From assembly GCA_029851415.1 (NCBI GenBank), contig CM056742.1, positions 159,407,121-159,471,120 of the forward strand: 64,000 nt of DNA, written 5' to 3'. The notes under the pieces are model-generated. The model searched no databases and had not been told where the DNA came from. It saw only the letters and a program-made list of their open reading frames with translations. Below are positions 47,901 to 62,500 of the stretch, piece by piece (the stretch's first letter is position 1; every line of letters begins with the position of its first letter). The translations under genes and the position numbers were made by a program. Source of the DNA: Eretmocerus hayati. Taxonomy: Eukaryota > Arthropoda > Insecta > Hymenoptera > Aphelinidae.

Positions 47901-50299
47901 TTTTAGCTTTCAGCAAGAGCTCTGAAGTATTTCGAAAAATAGAGTAATAATGTTGATTTTACACTGTTTTTAAAAGCAAAGTTACAGCGTACAGAATCTA
48001 TACCCGGTGCTGTTAATCATTAATCAAATAATGTTTCTCTTACGCATTTTTGACCGCAGAAAACGAAAACTATGTCCGCTTGGGCCTCAAAGGCTGTGGG
48101 TTATTGTAATTCGCGAGATTTCGATCAGAATGGAAAAGCGACAATTACTTGGGAAACACCAAATTTCTAGGAAATTGATAACTTTTCTCGAAGTTCGTTT
48201 CAATCGACCAAAAATCATTACACACCATATTTTCTTACGTATTTTGACCTGCTGAAAATGATTCCGATGAATTTAGAGAATACGGTTAATGAAAAATTTG
48301 TCATAACAAATAATGACAGGCAGTCTTCGTCCTATCTTATTTATGGAACCATTCACCCTCGTATCCGTCCTTCATATCAAATAGCTCATAGCAAATATTT
48401 TACTCGGCCTAATTCTCTAAACTCACCGGAATCGCTTGCAGCAGGTCAAAATATGTAAGAAACCATAAATGTGAATGTTTCCGGTCGATTGGAACGAATT
48501 TCGTAAAAATCAGTTCCACAGAAATTTGGCGTTTCCCGAAAAATTGTCACTTCTCCGCTCTGATCGGTATCTCGCGATTCACAAAGACCCATGCCCTTGG
48601 CCTTTGAGCCCCGAGAGCACATGGTTTTTGTTGTCCGCGATCAAAAATACTTCAACCAAACATTGTTGGACCAGATTTTGCGAAAAAACTTTAGAGCTCG
48701 AACCGGAGCCTAAAATTTCTTTTTAAAAATGAGATGAAAATGTTTCCTTTTTCATGTAAAAAATGGCAAGGGCTGTGATCCTATAAGCGTAACGATTTAA
48801 TTTCCATCTTCCGGCCCATCTTAGTGAATAATAATCAATGAAAAACTAATTGACTTCGGTGAGAAAGACATATTACATCAAAGACCTAATCTAAAAATAA
48901 AGAAAAATCTTGGCGACTTTGAACTTTGACACTTTTCGTTTGATAATGTTCTCTTGGATACACAAAATGATAATTGAGTGCCAATATTTCTGCCAACTTT
49001 TTTGGATTAAATATCAAATCAAAATTGAGGAGAAAAAAGAAAAGTTTTCCTTTTCATTTTTTATGTGTAACTTCCATATATCAATTCTCACTCAAGGGAC
49101 CATATTGTCCTCTAGTTAGAGAATATGTCACTGTTATCTTCCAGGTTCCCGTAGTAATTGGACCTTTGAATTAATTCTGAAGAAAAATAGCTATGCATAT
49201 TTTTTGTTGCTACTCCAGACAGAATACATCCAAAATATTATAATTATTTTTCATACCAATTTATCGTCGAATTTATCAGAATACTCGATACAGACCCATC
49301 ACATTGCGATCGCCTGCGGCGATGAAGAGAAACTCTTTCCTTCTTGCTTGCACATTGGAATATGATTTTGTTGTTTGTAGGGTCTATTTTCAATCTCTGA
49401 TGAGGTTACGATGCCAAAAGCACAGGTAAAATCTTTATATTTCCGAGGCAAAACAAACCCAAGTTGGAATGAGGCGACACGTGTGTTTCTGTTTAGCCCA
49501 GATCAACTTTGTTTCGGAGCTATGCAAATTTCTAGTTTGGAGTCGAAAATTCAAATTTTCACTCTGAAATCAGGAAAAACTTCGAAATAACTCCACTCAC
49601 ATAATGGCTCTTTGGAGATGAATCATGATACATTGTATCAAACCCAACGTATTTTATCAGAAGAAAACCCTATGGTGCTGAAAAATTCTCATAGAACGCC
49701 AAAAAGTGACAATTTGATGGAAAATGAAAAAATGCGATTGCTCAAAAATATAAATTCGTATCCTCTTGAATTTTCTTTAGAGTACTTTAAACGATGTTGA
49801 ACATGATGCAATTGGTCCGGTAGGCTCTCAAAAATAGTAGGAGTAGGTGCTAGGAAATTGTTTCTGAAGAAAATTTAAATGCCAGATAGTTGATGGAATT
49901 TAAGTAACAAATGTTGTGGAGAGATTCGTTTCTCCTCCCAAGAGTGTTATAACCCCATGGAACTATCCCAAGATGATTATTTTCGGAAATAATCGGAAAA
50001 ACGGAAAAAATAAAAATTGATAGAATCTGATTTTAACAATTTATTTCCGAATGAATGAGTGTCATTGCTATGGTTCAAATAACAAAAGGGTAAGTATAAT
50101 AGGAAAAATTCACCATTGCAATACCCTGGAAGTTTACAATGAGTGAATTTTTTAGATTGTAACTGTAAATATAATAATCTTAAAAATAATAACTAGAATT
50201 ATATGAATTGGTTGGAGCGAGACGGTCAGCGAACTCGATTCAGGACTTGACTCAATTTGCCGCTCGATGCCGCTAGCATGCAGGCCCTCGTGATATATC
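44936..50299. other. Intergenic spacer between divergent phosphatase and myosin genes
   Basis: No conserved gene is recognised in these 5.4 kb. A perfect 20-base palindrome (AGAGACAGAGCTCTGTCTCT) sits at 45419-45438. An old inverted-repeat element is at about 48.0-48.7 kb. Open frames near 45.1, 46.7-47.2 and 49.6 kb are short and lack support. Confidence 0.55.
48015..48690. mobile_element. Old 0.7-kb inverted-repeat element
   Basis: The left arm (about 48015-48285) and right arm (about 48405-48690) align as reverse complements at roughly 70-75 percent. Shared blocks include CTCAAAGGC, ATTCGCGAGAT, GGGAAACNCCAAATTTCT, TTTTGACCTGCTG and TTTAGAGAAT. The loop is about 120 bases. The divergence suggests an old foldback or TIR element. 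Confidence 0.65.
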
Positions 50300-50894
50300 A
50301 GACAAAAAGGTGTGTTCGGAAGATCGGAAGACGGTGCAACGGCCGCCCCGGTTGACGACGATGCTGCATCAAAAACTGAGAGCTCGACCGAGGGAAAGGA
50401 GAAGCATCACCGAAGAGTCAAAGAGGCTGCGAATGCTGCGATTGCGATGCTCTCTCTGTATTCACGAGAAAAGCACAGCGAGCTTGGCCACAAAGCAAAA
50501 GCAAAGCACATCGTCAGTCGGTTTTTCGAGCGCGGCGCGCGCGCACCACACATCATTCCTCATTCCATTTCTTTCTTTCAACCGTGGCACGTTCACATAT
50601 ACAGTGCATCAGTCGCGTTTCGCGCGTGACTCATATACCGCGTCGCTGCAAAAGACAGTCTGCTGTGAGAAGTGCCGGGTCGGCAGTGACGATAAACAAA
50701 TATACTTGTTCAGTATAACAAGTGCGAGTGCATCGTACGCATCTCCAAAAGTGCGAGGGTGAAGTTTGATCCACGCTAAAAAACCTAAGCTGGATTTGTG
50801 AGATCGCAGACATTTGGGCGCCGGGCATAAAAAAGGATCCTACCTAGCTGTAAAGTGGCAGCAGAAGCTGTATAATAGATTGTCGAGCAAGACG
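50300..50894 (+). promoter_or_regulatory. Likely promoter / 5' UTR of the myosin gene
   Basis: The stretch just before the myosin ATG is GC- and CpG-richer than its surroundings, and opens two long overlapping frames (150 and 105 codons from non-ATG starts) that match no family and are probably by-products of composition. A long 5' UTR or upstream promoter is the simplest reading. Confidence 0.4.
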
Positions 50895-53800
50895 ATGGTG
50901 GCCCACGACGACGTAGGCATTGGAGATTTTGTCCTCCTGGACGAGATTAATCTCGATAAGGTCGTCGACAACCTTCGCGTCAGGTGAGACATACAGAATT
51001 AACCTACTGGGAGATTCGGAAAATTTTATAGAAATTCAGTGTCTCTTATTTATGGGAATCAAGGTGAACATGTGTGAGGGCCACGCGCGGCACCGGATCG
51101 TCTTCTTCATCACCTACTAACAGGTGGACGCGCAGCATAGGTATATATTTTGCCATCGGTGTACGAAGAGCCAGCAGACGGTACTTGAGGAAACCGATTC
51201 ACCTTTGCGAAGAAGACGTTCCTCCCGGGCGTGGCATCTTCCTACACTTCTTTGCGTTGAATTGTTCGAATTATTCGAATTTTTTTTTTTTTAACCAGGA
51301 CTATTCAACTATCAAAAGTCAATGCTTGATCAGAATTTTTCATCGATGCGTGTGCGTCACTCAAATTTTCTCTAGATAGCATAAAAATCCCAAAGTAAAT
51401 AGGTACACGAACGATTAATCTACACCACAATCTCCGCCCTTCAGTTATCGATTCTGTGGTAGCACCCTGCACTATTATGTTAGCCGCACCCCTATCGAAA
51501 TCTTGATACCACCAATATCGCTTCACGTTCAGACCCTCTAATATACAGTAAGTGCAGAAATGTAGGACGCTAGGGTGTGTTGTTTTATTTTATCACCCCT
51601 ATAAGTTTAGCTTTACTTTCAAGCCTGTCTGTCTTCTGTATTTTGCATCGTTTGCATTACAGGCACATTGCTCATAAGTGAATTAGCAAAAGTCAACCGT
51701 CCGATTTTGAATAGATTGCGTATAGGTAGTCATATAGTGCAACCGGTCAGACACTTGATGTTTTGAATATGTTTCGCATGCGAAAACGGCAGCTGTCTTT
51801 CTGCTGTCACGCATAGGTATATACCTGTGATACCTTACTCACCATCATCAGAGTCTAGTCACAGTGCCAAAGTTGAACATACCAAAGCCGTGATCCATGG
51901 GTATTTAAATGCAAGGCCTCTCAGGAGCGAAAAAAAGATTGCACCAATGCACATGTTTAAAAAATTTCACTAGCGTATTTTTTCAACATGCCGATTTCAA
52001 TTTTGTTTCATAGTGTTCAATATAAGAGTATTTTGTGCTCGTTTTATGTGATAAGCACTGGACATATCTACACAACTATACTTACTTACCTAGGAGTACC
52101 TATTACTCATATCAGTATTGCACACGTATTGACCGACCTTCGCTTACATCGATCGTCTAATACACCACCTCGACCCGATATTTTAATGGAATCTATCAAG
52201 TCTCGAGAGTGGACAATTTTTGATTTTAATTGTCGATTTAAGTCGGCTTACTGTACTGGATAATCTTAATCGTATTGTAGCTACAAGAGATTTAATCCTG
52301 ATTGATAAGCCTAGATTAGCACGAAAAATTATCGAGCACAGTTTGATAAGCAGCTGCGTCCATGAGTATTCCAAGAAATCGATTACTCACATATGAAAAT
52401 ATCACGATTCAAATTCACAATTTTGGAATTCCCCGATCTTTAATTCTTGCAAATGTCTTGACAACAAGTAATGTAATTTATGGCTCAATGAGTGCCACAA
52501 GTGAATTCCGTCATCGAGGTTGCAGACACACGTGTTGAATAAAAACAGCGATGAAAGTGATGCTATACGTATTTCTCATGGAACTAATCCTGTAACTTTA
52601 AGCATGTTTTGCACGTATAGTTGTCGTGAAGTAATGTCTTGACCGTTGAATCCCGTATGCAGTGACACAAATCAGCTGATTCGAGCGCGAGAGGAAAGTA
52701 CGATCAATTGCATTTGTCGCGAGAGTAAAACGATGACGAAAAGAGTCTGGAGTTTCTGATGGTGAATCACATCTTGTACTCAATTGCAGTAGTTCTCGTT
52801 CCGACTCTTTTTTCACGCCCAAGTGAAAAACGATCGCTTTATTTATTGGAGCCATTGGTCGCATAGCAGTAAACTGCTACATTGGCTCGAAATCAATTTG
52901 TTACCCAGCAAAATACTGTATAGTGCGCGGGCTATTATCAACTTATCGCTACAATTACTGGGAAACGAGCCGGAATTTTTATTACTTCTACGTCGTGTAT
53001 TTGTCCGCAATGGCATTTCCTTCGTTGAATTTTCTTCATTCTTAGATCGATACAAAAAAGCGAAAAAAAGAAGGTGCTTATCTCGTCCAATGAGTTCACC
53101 TGCTTTGGAACTAATCTTGTACGCATGATAAGTTATCACACCTTGAGACGTCTCGTCGAAAAAAGCTGTGATATTTCAATCACCTTTCTCCAAAAATTGT
53201 CGAAAAATTCATTTTCATCAAAGCACATCCAAGCGTTACAACAATCAAAGTGCATGCGATTATGACATTCGTGATACCATTGTTTAAAAGGCAGAATATT
53301 GTGAATACGTTTGGTGATTACAAATCGTCGCAAACATCAAATTGAAACCTGTAAAGTTCATCCCTTGTTAGCGGATTATCGATTCTCTGTAGTAAATTAC
53401 ATTCTCGGAATCATAGGAGTCCAATGAAATAATACAAGGGATCATCTGATTTAATCTAATCGTACAGTTAACTGTCGATTTTAGAAAGAGTGTATTTTTT
53501 GAGAATCATCCTAAAGTCATGACAAGTCGTTTCGTAAATTTGTTACGACATCTGAATCTCAAAAAATCACTGAGTACCATGATAAAGTTTGTCAAATATT
53601 GAGTGCTTCTTGCATTTTTTTGGATTTTTGAAACTGGATGTAATAAAAATCGAAAAAATTTGCACAAAATTCTTATATTTTTCTAGGATAGAATCTCGAG
53701 ATAATTTTCACGGGGAGCCTTCGAACTATTCCTGAAAATTTTGTGAGAATTACCGGTATCCCTAGTTGGCCATAACTCAGTTATCGTTTATTGGGACTCT

Positions 53801-56495
53801 AATGATTCGGTCTGTGCCATCTCCTTACTCTAGAACAACAAATCCTACGATTCGCAAGGAAATTCCTTCATTAGCCATTTCTAAACTCACCATGCCTCAC
53901 ACTAATGTGAAAAATGTTCGCGTTGAAGCGTGAATCGACGACAAATTCAAATACCACCCACATGAGAATAAAATCACTCGTCCAGAGCTTTACTTCTGCT
54001 CGTTCATTCCGTCCTTCGCCTATTTTTGGAGGGACGACGACGTTCCTCTCGTTTTTCAGCGTCGTCGTCTTGATCATTCAGATTTTGTAAATGTAGCTCC
54101 GATGTAGTATGCGTATAATTTTATTATTGCCTGATGCTCATTTCGTCCGTGAGATGCTCGCTGGCTATTTCGTACAATAAAAAGACAGATATCAGAGCTT
54201 GTCATCCTCGTTGTCATATCGAGGATGACTCACATTCTGATGTCAGATCTATAGACCGAAGATTGAGGATGTGATCATCGCTATCGTAGTCTTCTCTCGG
54301 ATCGACGAGGAAACGCGTTTGATAATAATTATATATTTCATACTCGCGGATGAAGCCGAAATTATTATGCCTCACACGGTTTCACCAATTTGTACTTATG
54401 GTTCAGCGATGAACGATTGTTGTTTGATCGATATGGAGGCGTGAAAGAAACATTATAAATGTCTAATGCATTTTTCAGATGGAATGATTCAAGGATTTCA
54501 TGTCTTCCATGTGGGAATTTGTTGTATTTTATGAAGTAATTTCAATTCATTAGATTTTAATGCACAGCTGCACATGATGTACGCATTCCTTAAGTCATCA
54601 CTGATGAGAAACAATTTTATTGTTATTACATAAACTGATTAAATTGAATCGCGGAGCTTTCCACCTTGCAAAACTCTCAACTCAGTTATCCAATAAGATT
54701 TTTCTCTGTAACCTCTTGTTTTTGAAATATCGGAATGCTCTCAAGAAAACATCTAGATTGAACAATTTCATCCCTTTCGTCGAATTCAGATCAATGATAT
54801 CAGCTTATATCGTGCAGGCTACGTCGGGACACGATAATAATTCTCAGATTTTGATGGATAAGAGAGCTCATTCAGAAAATGTGATGATGATTTTTCAGTA
54901 CAAAGCAGATGAAAAATCGCTATCATCTGATAATCTCTTACAGATGGCCATTAGCAATAATTTCATTACAATTTTGAGATACATTTATAATTGACTCATC
55001 TAAACAATTTAAATTAAAATACGCTGCTAAAAGAGATTAGCAGAATGCTTTCTCAAATCAAATTTATGAAATGAACAATCCACCTATCGATTATCTGAAA
55101 TTCGAAATACTTTTTTATTGTACCCTTAAATATTACCAAATACAAAATATATAATTATTTCAAAATAACACAAAAATAACACATCAAAACCAAATATCCA
55201 TCAGAAAATCTTCAACCTCCTTTGTCAATAACAAACCATTTTGTCCCCATCAAATTCAGTATCCCCTTGTGATCTAAGTCTTTTGAGATGCGACTCATTT
55301 TTTAAGGATTTACAAAATTTGAAAAAAAAATTCTGCTTTTGAAATTTAAAAATGATTTTACTTGCTCCTATTAACTCAAAAATAAGTGGGATGCATGATC
55401 GTGATGTATCTCGACGTTATAAATCGATTGGTTGATACGAAATTCTCGTAGAGGGTCAGTTACAAGGGAAAAGGAGGTAATATGTTGTAGCAGACGAAGA
55501 AAACGGAATAATATGGCTTCATAGGTAACGCGAAAACTCAAAAACGCTTCGATAGATTATTCTTAAACTCTGTGAGTGGATTTGGAAGACTCTCACGCTG
55601 AGGCCAGTGAATTTTGAGCATTATTCGATGAGTATCTTTCGACTTATAAATTTTTTGATGATAAATTTTTGATTTTTATTGAAAAAGAATATCTTGAAAA
55701 TGATTTGTAATTCCTAGTCCTACTTAACAAAATTTTGAGAGAAGTAATTTTTGATGTTTTTTGAGGTGCTAAATAGATTGGTTGATACGGGATTTTGTCA
55801 AAATGTCATTATCATGGTCTTAGAGACAAATGTAGAAAGGAGTACGCAGAAGCTAGAATAAAATTGGAAGTAATCAGAATTGTGTATTAACCAATCGATT
55901 CAGCACCTCAAAAAACCTATATCTTGAAGGACTCATATTTTTCAAAGGAGGAGGAAAATTTATAGATAGTTCTTAAGATATGGGGGAAAAAAAATTTTTA
56001 GAAAAAAATTTTTGATTCGGGGGATAATGGTCGGGAGGTGCTCAAATTGAAGCGTTCCCATCTACAGATGACAACGAATATGTGTGCAAAATTTGGAGGG
56101 GATTGGTGAAAACAGTGAGGAGTTTTGCTGCTGCATAGAAAGGAAAATACATGTATGTACACACACACACAGACACGGTCAGAGGGCTCGGAAGATGGGG
56201 TGATCGTAATTTTCCAAGGCCTTATCAAGGAAAACTGTTACCTACAATCGACAGATCTCGGGAAAACGAAGAGGACAGTACAATTTTCATGTATCCAAGA
56301 GCTTTCTTGGAGGAGAAAAAAATTTTTTAAAAAAACATTCGAGGAAAAATCTACTACCATCAAATGAAAGCTTCCTCTTTTGAGAAAGCAAAATAAAAGC
56401 TATCAGTGTCTTGATCGAAATATATCGATTTTTTTATCTCATTAAACCAAATTAAAATGCAGAAAATCCGTAGTAATTCACTATACTCTACAAAT

Positions 56496-56549
<54 letters not shown>

Positions 56550-59500
56550 CTGTAGCGCCGAGAGAAGACTTTTTTGTGGCAGACTATGACCACTGCCTCT
56601 CGATTTAATAATAATAAAAATAACATCACGAATGTGATGTCATTCGGTATATAATATATATTATATCCGACTGCATACGGGAGAGACATTGTCGAATTAA
56701 AAATTCCATCCTCGTGGCTTGCGAAAGTATGCCCGAGGCGATGCATCACGCATCGCCTACTCGCGATTAAATGTGCTTGAGCTTTATAAACTCTATTACT
56801 CCTTTTCCGTGTTGATCATAATACACAGCTGGCACAGCCGTATGTTATTATGAATCTTGTCGCAGGTTGGAATTTTCGAACCGCGAGTATAGAATCATCA
56901 ATCAGCAAGAATCCGATCAAGTTATTAGGGGAACGAAGAATGTGCAGTCGAGCAGGCTTCATTCATTTCGCAAATATTACAATTTCTCATAAAATTGGTT
57001 GATATCTATAATAAGTAATTTTACCAATTTAATCTTGTACGAGTTATAATAAAATATGACTGACAACGTTCTTCAGAAATTAATTTGAACATCGGTGTAT
57101 ATTCGATTGAGAATGATCAAAAACAACTGATTCTATTCTAGCGCATCCCTTTTGAGAACCATCGAGCAAACTTCAACTCTGTCCTTTATATACAACTACA
57201 TCACAGGTCACCGAGTCGTACAAACTTCCATTTCCTGTCAGAATCAAAACCGACTGCAGTCTGATATCCGCTCGCGTTTCGCTTTCCCATGCATGCGAGT
57301 GGCGGGCATTTTACCATTGTTATTATTTACGCGAAACTCACCCGCTGACGTGCATTGTTGTTTCAAGAGTTCGATAGCTTCGCGCGTGAGATCGGATCGC
57401 GTTGATTGCTCTGCTCTACATATATATACTTTATACGTACTCCGATGCACTTTCCCGCTTTTTCATTTTCCGCGAGCCACTCTAGCTCGCATCTATTATA
57501 TACTCAGCTATCAAACACTACTACCGGTTTTTTATTTCACGCGAGATGAAACACCATGAAAGAATGCATTAACGAAAACGATGATGGATCATTCTTGTCT
57601 GTATTTCAGCGAACATTGCTCTAGGTACCGTCTTTTCGCTACCATGCCAATTGTATGAAGCAGCTCGCTTTTCTTTTCACTATTATTATGTGCAGAGTGA
57701 TCGTATTCTAGAGAGATTAGTTTGAATTCTGTCATGAGCCCTGAGAAGGAAGATTTTATTCTGAATAAATTACTATTGGGATCCTGTAAAGAAGTCACGT
57801 AAAATCATCAATGAATTGTTGTTTGAATGACCCATCTCTCTCACAGTCAAATTAATTAATGAAAATCTGTGTCATGATTCACTCACTTGTATCTTCTTCA
57901 GCTTGGAATGAAAAAGAGCTCTCCGTGACTGCACAGCAGAGTTGTTGATATTTCACCTGTGCTTTTACGAGATTACAGTGTTGGTAGTAGTTACGTCATG
58001 GGATAATTTCGACATCGTGATTCATCTTTGCAGACTCTTATACCATCATCTTATAAAAGTCCAAACAAACCTGTTGACCTCCTCATCTCCTGGAGTTTCC
58101 TCTCAAATAGCATACTGATGTTGTATTCCCAAACGTAGAATTTTGATTATTGCTGCCAACAATGATGACGATATTGACGAACCTCGCGAAAAAACGGGGA
58201 GTTATTTCTTTTCTGTTCAAGTAAGGTATAATTTTGGCCGTATATCGCTCTGATTGCCCTGATAACACTAAATAGTATATTTTCGATCGACTGTGTGTAA
58301 AACGCTGCTTTACGCACGGTAGTTTATGTTCACTTTACGCCCAGTCGATCGAAAAACGTATTTCGATACTCGGGCGTGAAGTTTTTCTGTTTTACTCGTG
58401 CTAATTTCGACCCTCGCCAGGGCTCGGGCCCAAAACAATCACTCGAAAAGCAAAACCAAACTTCCCACCCTCGAATCGAAAATAGTACATTACGCGTCGA
58501 GTGCTGGAAAAATGTTTCCGCACGAGACAAGTATGCAGTTTTATACGTCTGTACGCAGAAACAGCTTGTTTCCAGGTCTCCTCGCGAAGCGAGGAGGCCT
58601 ATAGAAACACGCTGTTTCTGCACTGCTTTTCTACTTTCTCGCACAATTTTTCGAAAAACACAGTTCGATACACAAGTGTAAGACTGTAAAATCTATTTTT
58701 CCACTCTTGTATCGAAATGTACTCTTCTGTACTAACCGCGGTAGCCCATTTTGGGCTTCAGGACAGTTTGTCTAACGAGCGAAGCGAGATATGTTTTCAT
58801 TGCGAGAACCCTACAATGGCATTCAAACGCGGCATTTTTAGGTTAGGATAATGAAAAATAATCTCCTTCTTCTCCGCGGAAAATGACTTTCCCGCACAGT
58901 TTTTGTATTTTGTTCCCCGCCCAGCAGATGGAATTATTACATTTTGATACAAGAATGCGAAAAATGGGGTTTACTCCCGCGTGTATCAAAATATACTTTC
59001 CGATGAATTGTGATTAAAAGTTGACAAATTGTGCTCAAAGTGCACTTTATTACGCACAGTGTATCGAAAAAATAGTATTTCCGACCCTCGCCCTCGGCTC
59101 GGGACGAAAAATATTCCTTGTTGTGCGAAAACCAACACGCCCGCCCTCGTATCGTAATGTACTATTGTGCAACAGATAAAAAACCACAACTCGCTTCGAC
59201 ATATAGTTATAGTTTATGTATTTTCAAAAAAAAAAAATCGATTCGGTAATAGCTTCTACTTTGAAAAAATGCCAACGATTCAAAAACTGATTTCTTATAA
59301 CTCAAAAAATTAAATCATCAACAATTTACTCGGATAATAGATTGATTTATTTCGGATTTGAGAACAAGTTTAGGGACTTTACAATGACTTAATCATTGAA
59401 AAATGGTCCATCGCATACTATACCACGTCTCGGGTCCGGAATACGCGGTTATCAGACGAGACACACATGCTTTATATGGTTCCTACAGCAAAAACAAGCT

Positions 59501-62500
59501 GCTTCTGTGTGAAAACTGAAACATTTTCTTTTTTTTTCATCCAACATCATTGGAAGAATTTTCATGGCTGTTTTCATTTTTGCATGGAATAAAACTTCTT
59601 AATGACTTGAATTACTACTCTGACTTTTCTATTTTTCAGCCATAAATACTTCATGATCTTGATTCAAGTGGTGTTATGAGCCTCTATGAGATGACTAATC
59701 ATTCATGTTTCATTCTACAGATTCAATGGAGGGAAAATTTACACATACATCGGTGAAGTATGCGTCAGCGTCAACCCGTACAGGAGTACAAACATATACA
59801 GCACAGAATATGTGGATAAATACAAAGGTATGACATAATTTCCCCAATGGAGACGTAGAGATTGTAATAAAAGTAAATGAGGCTTTCATCGTGGATATAT
59901 TTGTTAATTTTTTAAATCAAGATTTTGATTAATTATCGAGGAAATCAAGATTAGCGCGGTATCAGGTCATCTTGAATTATTCCGATGCAGAACGTTTGGA
60001 AACCGTGGACAAAAATGAAAGCTACTTGCGCAAGGCGAGTGTTACAGCACAACGATTGTACTTTGGGGGGAAATCGTTTGCTGTTTCAAAACATTGGAAT
60101 TTTCCCTCAAACTCTTATCATCGAAGCGATTGGAAGAAAAGTGCTTAGAATTGAATCACGACTTTTGTGGAATCGATCGGAGATTCAAAATACTCGCAAT
60201 TTTATACAAGACTGATCGGATCGTGAAACTCTTTGGAGCCACGATAAAATTAAATTGTCTCAACTCAGCTTTCATTTTTTTCTCTCGACTTAACGATCCT
60301 TTCTAAAACGATTCTGGACCAGCAATAAAAGTATGATGGTTCCATTCAAAAATTTGAATGTTGCAATTTATACTTCGATTTCTCCTCACGCCAATTTAGA
60401 CACGAACATATAAGTATACTCACTGCATATGCATATCCTGCAATGCGTGAACACCGAGTTCTTGTAGCTTGTCTCATACGTGACGCACATCCTTTTAACG
60501 GTTCACCAGATAACGCTTGAAAATTGTGTAGCTTGCGCAGTAAAAAAATGCATAAAGTTAGAGCATTAAGTTGAAAAAAATGATCTCGACTGCCAATTTT
60601 GTAGAATGAATGAACTCAGATATTTTGGTGATCAGAAATGAATGTAGAAGCCATAAAAAAATTACAGAGAATGAGTTCATTCCTCGTTTCATTCATTCGA
60701 ATGCGTGATCGAATGAGTGAAATGTGAAATGGCGTCAACCAATGTCTTCTCATATAATAAAAAAATCTAAACAAATTCTACAGATTTTGAGTTGTCCATC
60801 TGACATCAACGATGTTGCTTAGATCTCTCAAGTATATAACGAATAACACACCCGTTTCGATTGCATGTTGATTTTTTTAACCAACTTGATGAAACTTGCA
60901 TTTTGTTAAAGTTGAAGAAACGATAATCTCTTTCCATCAGTTGACGTTGGCTAAAAAATCTATGTTGCATCTGTTACAATAATGGAGTCTTGTAAGAATG
61001 TTTCATATGAACTATTTGTTTTGCAGACAGGGAGCTTTTTGAAAATCCACCGCACATATTCGCGGTCGCGGATGCAGTGCACAAGGAGATGAAGCAACAG
61101 GGCCGCGACACCTGTATTGTCATAAGTGGTGAATCCGGATCCGGCAAAACAGAAGCCAGCAAAATCATCATGAAGTACATAGCCGCAGTTACAAATGTGG
61201 ATGGACAACAGGAGATCGAGAGGTACATACATTGATATTGCTTTAACAAAGTGCAGAATCTATCAACTGTATCGTCCTCAAGCAGTAGTGCCAAGGCCGT
61301 GAAACTTGCGTTGCATTATCACTTGCTGATAATTGAGAGCGCGATAACCGATTTCAATTTGTCTCTTGGCTTATATTGTTGGAAGGCCAACCTCAAGATT
61401 TAATCTAACTGTCGCGATTCTGCTCATTTCATTTTAATAATAGAATGGATTAATACTGCATCAAGACGAATTTTTTTAGATAGTAATTGTGTGATCCTAA
61501 CGGTCAAACGTGCGATCATGCATTTCAGCAAGATTGAGATCGATTTCTTTCTAAGATATATGAATAAATTATGTTTTTAACCGGATTTTATCTTGTTTTA
61601 GGGTCAAAAATATATTGATCCAGTCGAATTCAATCCTGGAAGCGTTCGGAAATGCAAAAACTAACAGAAACGACAATTCATCAAGATTTGGCAAATACAT
61701 GGACATCAATTTCGATTTTAAAGGGGACCCAGTCGGTGGAGATGTCACAAACTATTTGTTAGAAAAGTCAAGAGTCGTGTGCCAACAAAAAGGCGAGAGA
61801 AATTTCCATTGTTTTTATCAGGTAAAATAATTTTCAAATATTCGAATCCACCTCGATTTTCATCAACCGCGCCAAAACACCCAATTTTTAACTTTTTTTT
61901 ATTTCTCTCAGTTAATCAACGGATGCAGTGAAACTGATTTGAGAACGATGCGGCTAGTAAGAGATCTTTCGAGCTATAATTACGTCAGGGGCAGTGCAGG
62001 CACTAATCAAACCAGTTCAAACGATAAGTCTGATTACAAAGCCGTAATGATTGCTATGGCTACATTAGGATTTACTCATACGGAGACTCAAACGATTTGG
62101 AACATCGTAGCTGGCGTCTTACATCTGGTAAGATTTCCTCACCATTTTTGCTTTAAGTTTCTATGACAAACTCTTTCTTTGATCTCAATGTTCCGTCATC
62201 CTAACTTGAATCGAAAGAAATCAATTATTCAACCTCTGATTTGACAAATTGTTTGATTTGTAGGGTAACATAACTTTTAGTCTCGAAGACGACAAACTCA
62301 AGATCAAAAGTGACAAGGCCTTGAACGATGCTGCTCATTTATTATCGGTGAGCCCAAACGAATTGAATGCTGCACTGACTCAGAGAATAATCGCTGCTGG
62401 AGGCGAAGTTATGCAAAAAACTCATACACTGGTTGAAGCAGAATACGGCCGAGACGCATTGGCAAAGGTAAAATTTTACGTCATTTCATTATGTCTTTAC

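Larger units (their letters stand above)
50984..59720 (+). other. Myosin intron 1, 8.7 kb
   Basis: It lies between the first coding exon (donor GTGAGA) and the second (acceptor TTCTACAG). Other introns of the gene are mostly 60-140 bases, with the next two at 1.2 kb and 379 bases. It holds R1 copy 4, a GT microsatellite and a repeat cluster near 55.4-55.9 kb. A large 5' intron is a usual place for enhancers. No nested gene was recognised. Confidence 0.85.

Noticed and set aside
50310..50762. A 150-codon frame just before the myosin start
   Set aside because: No ATG start, no recognisable domain, and an overlapping second frame is also open. Best explained by the GC-richer promoter/5' UTR.
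54620..54994. A 124-codon frame in myosin intron 1
   Set aside because: It begins at a non-ATG codon and has no recognisable domain or splice signals linking it to the myosin.
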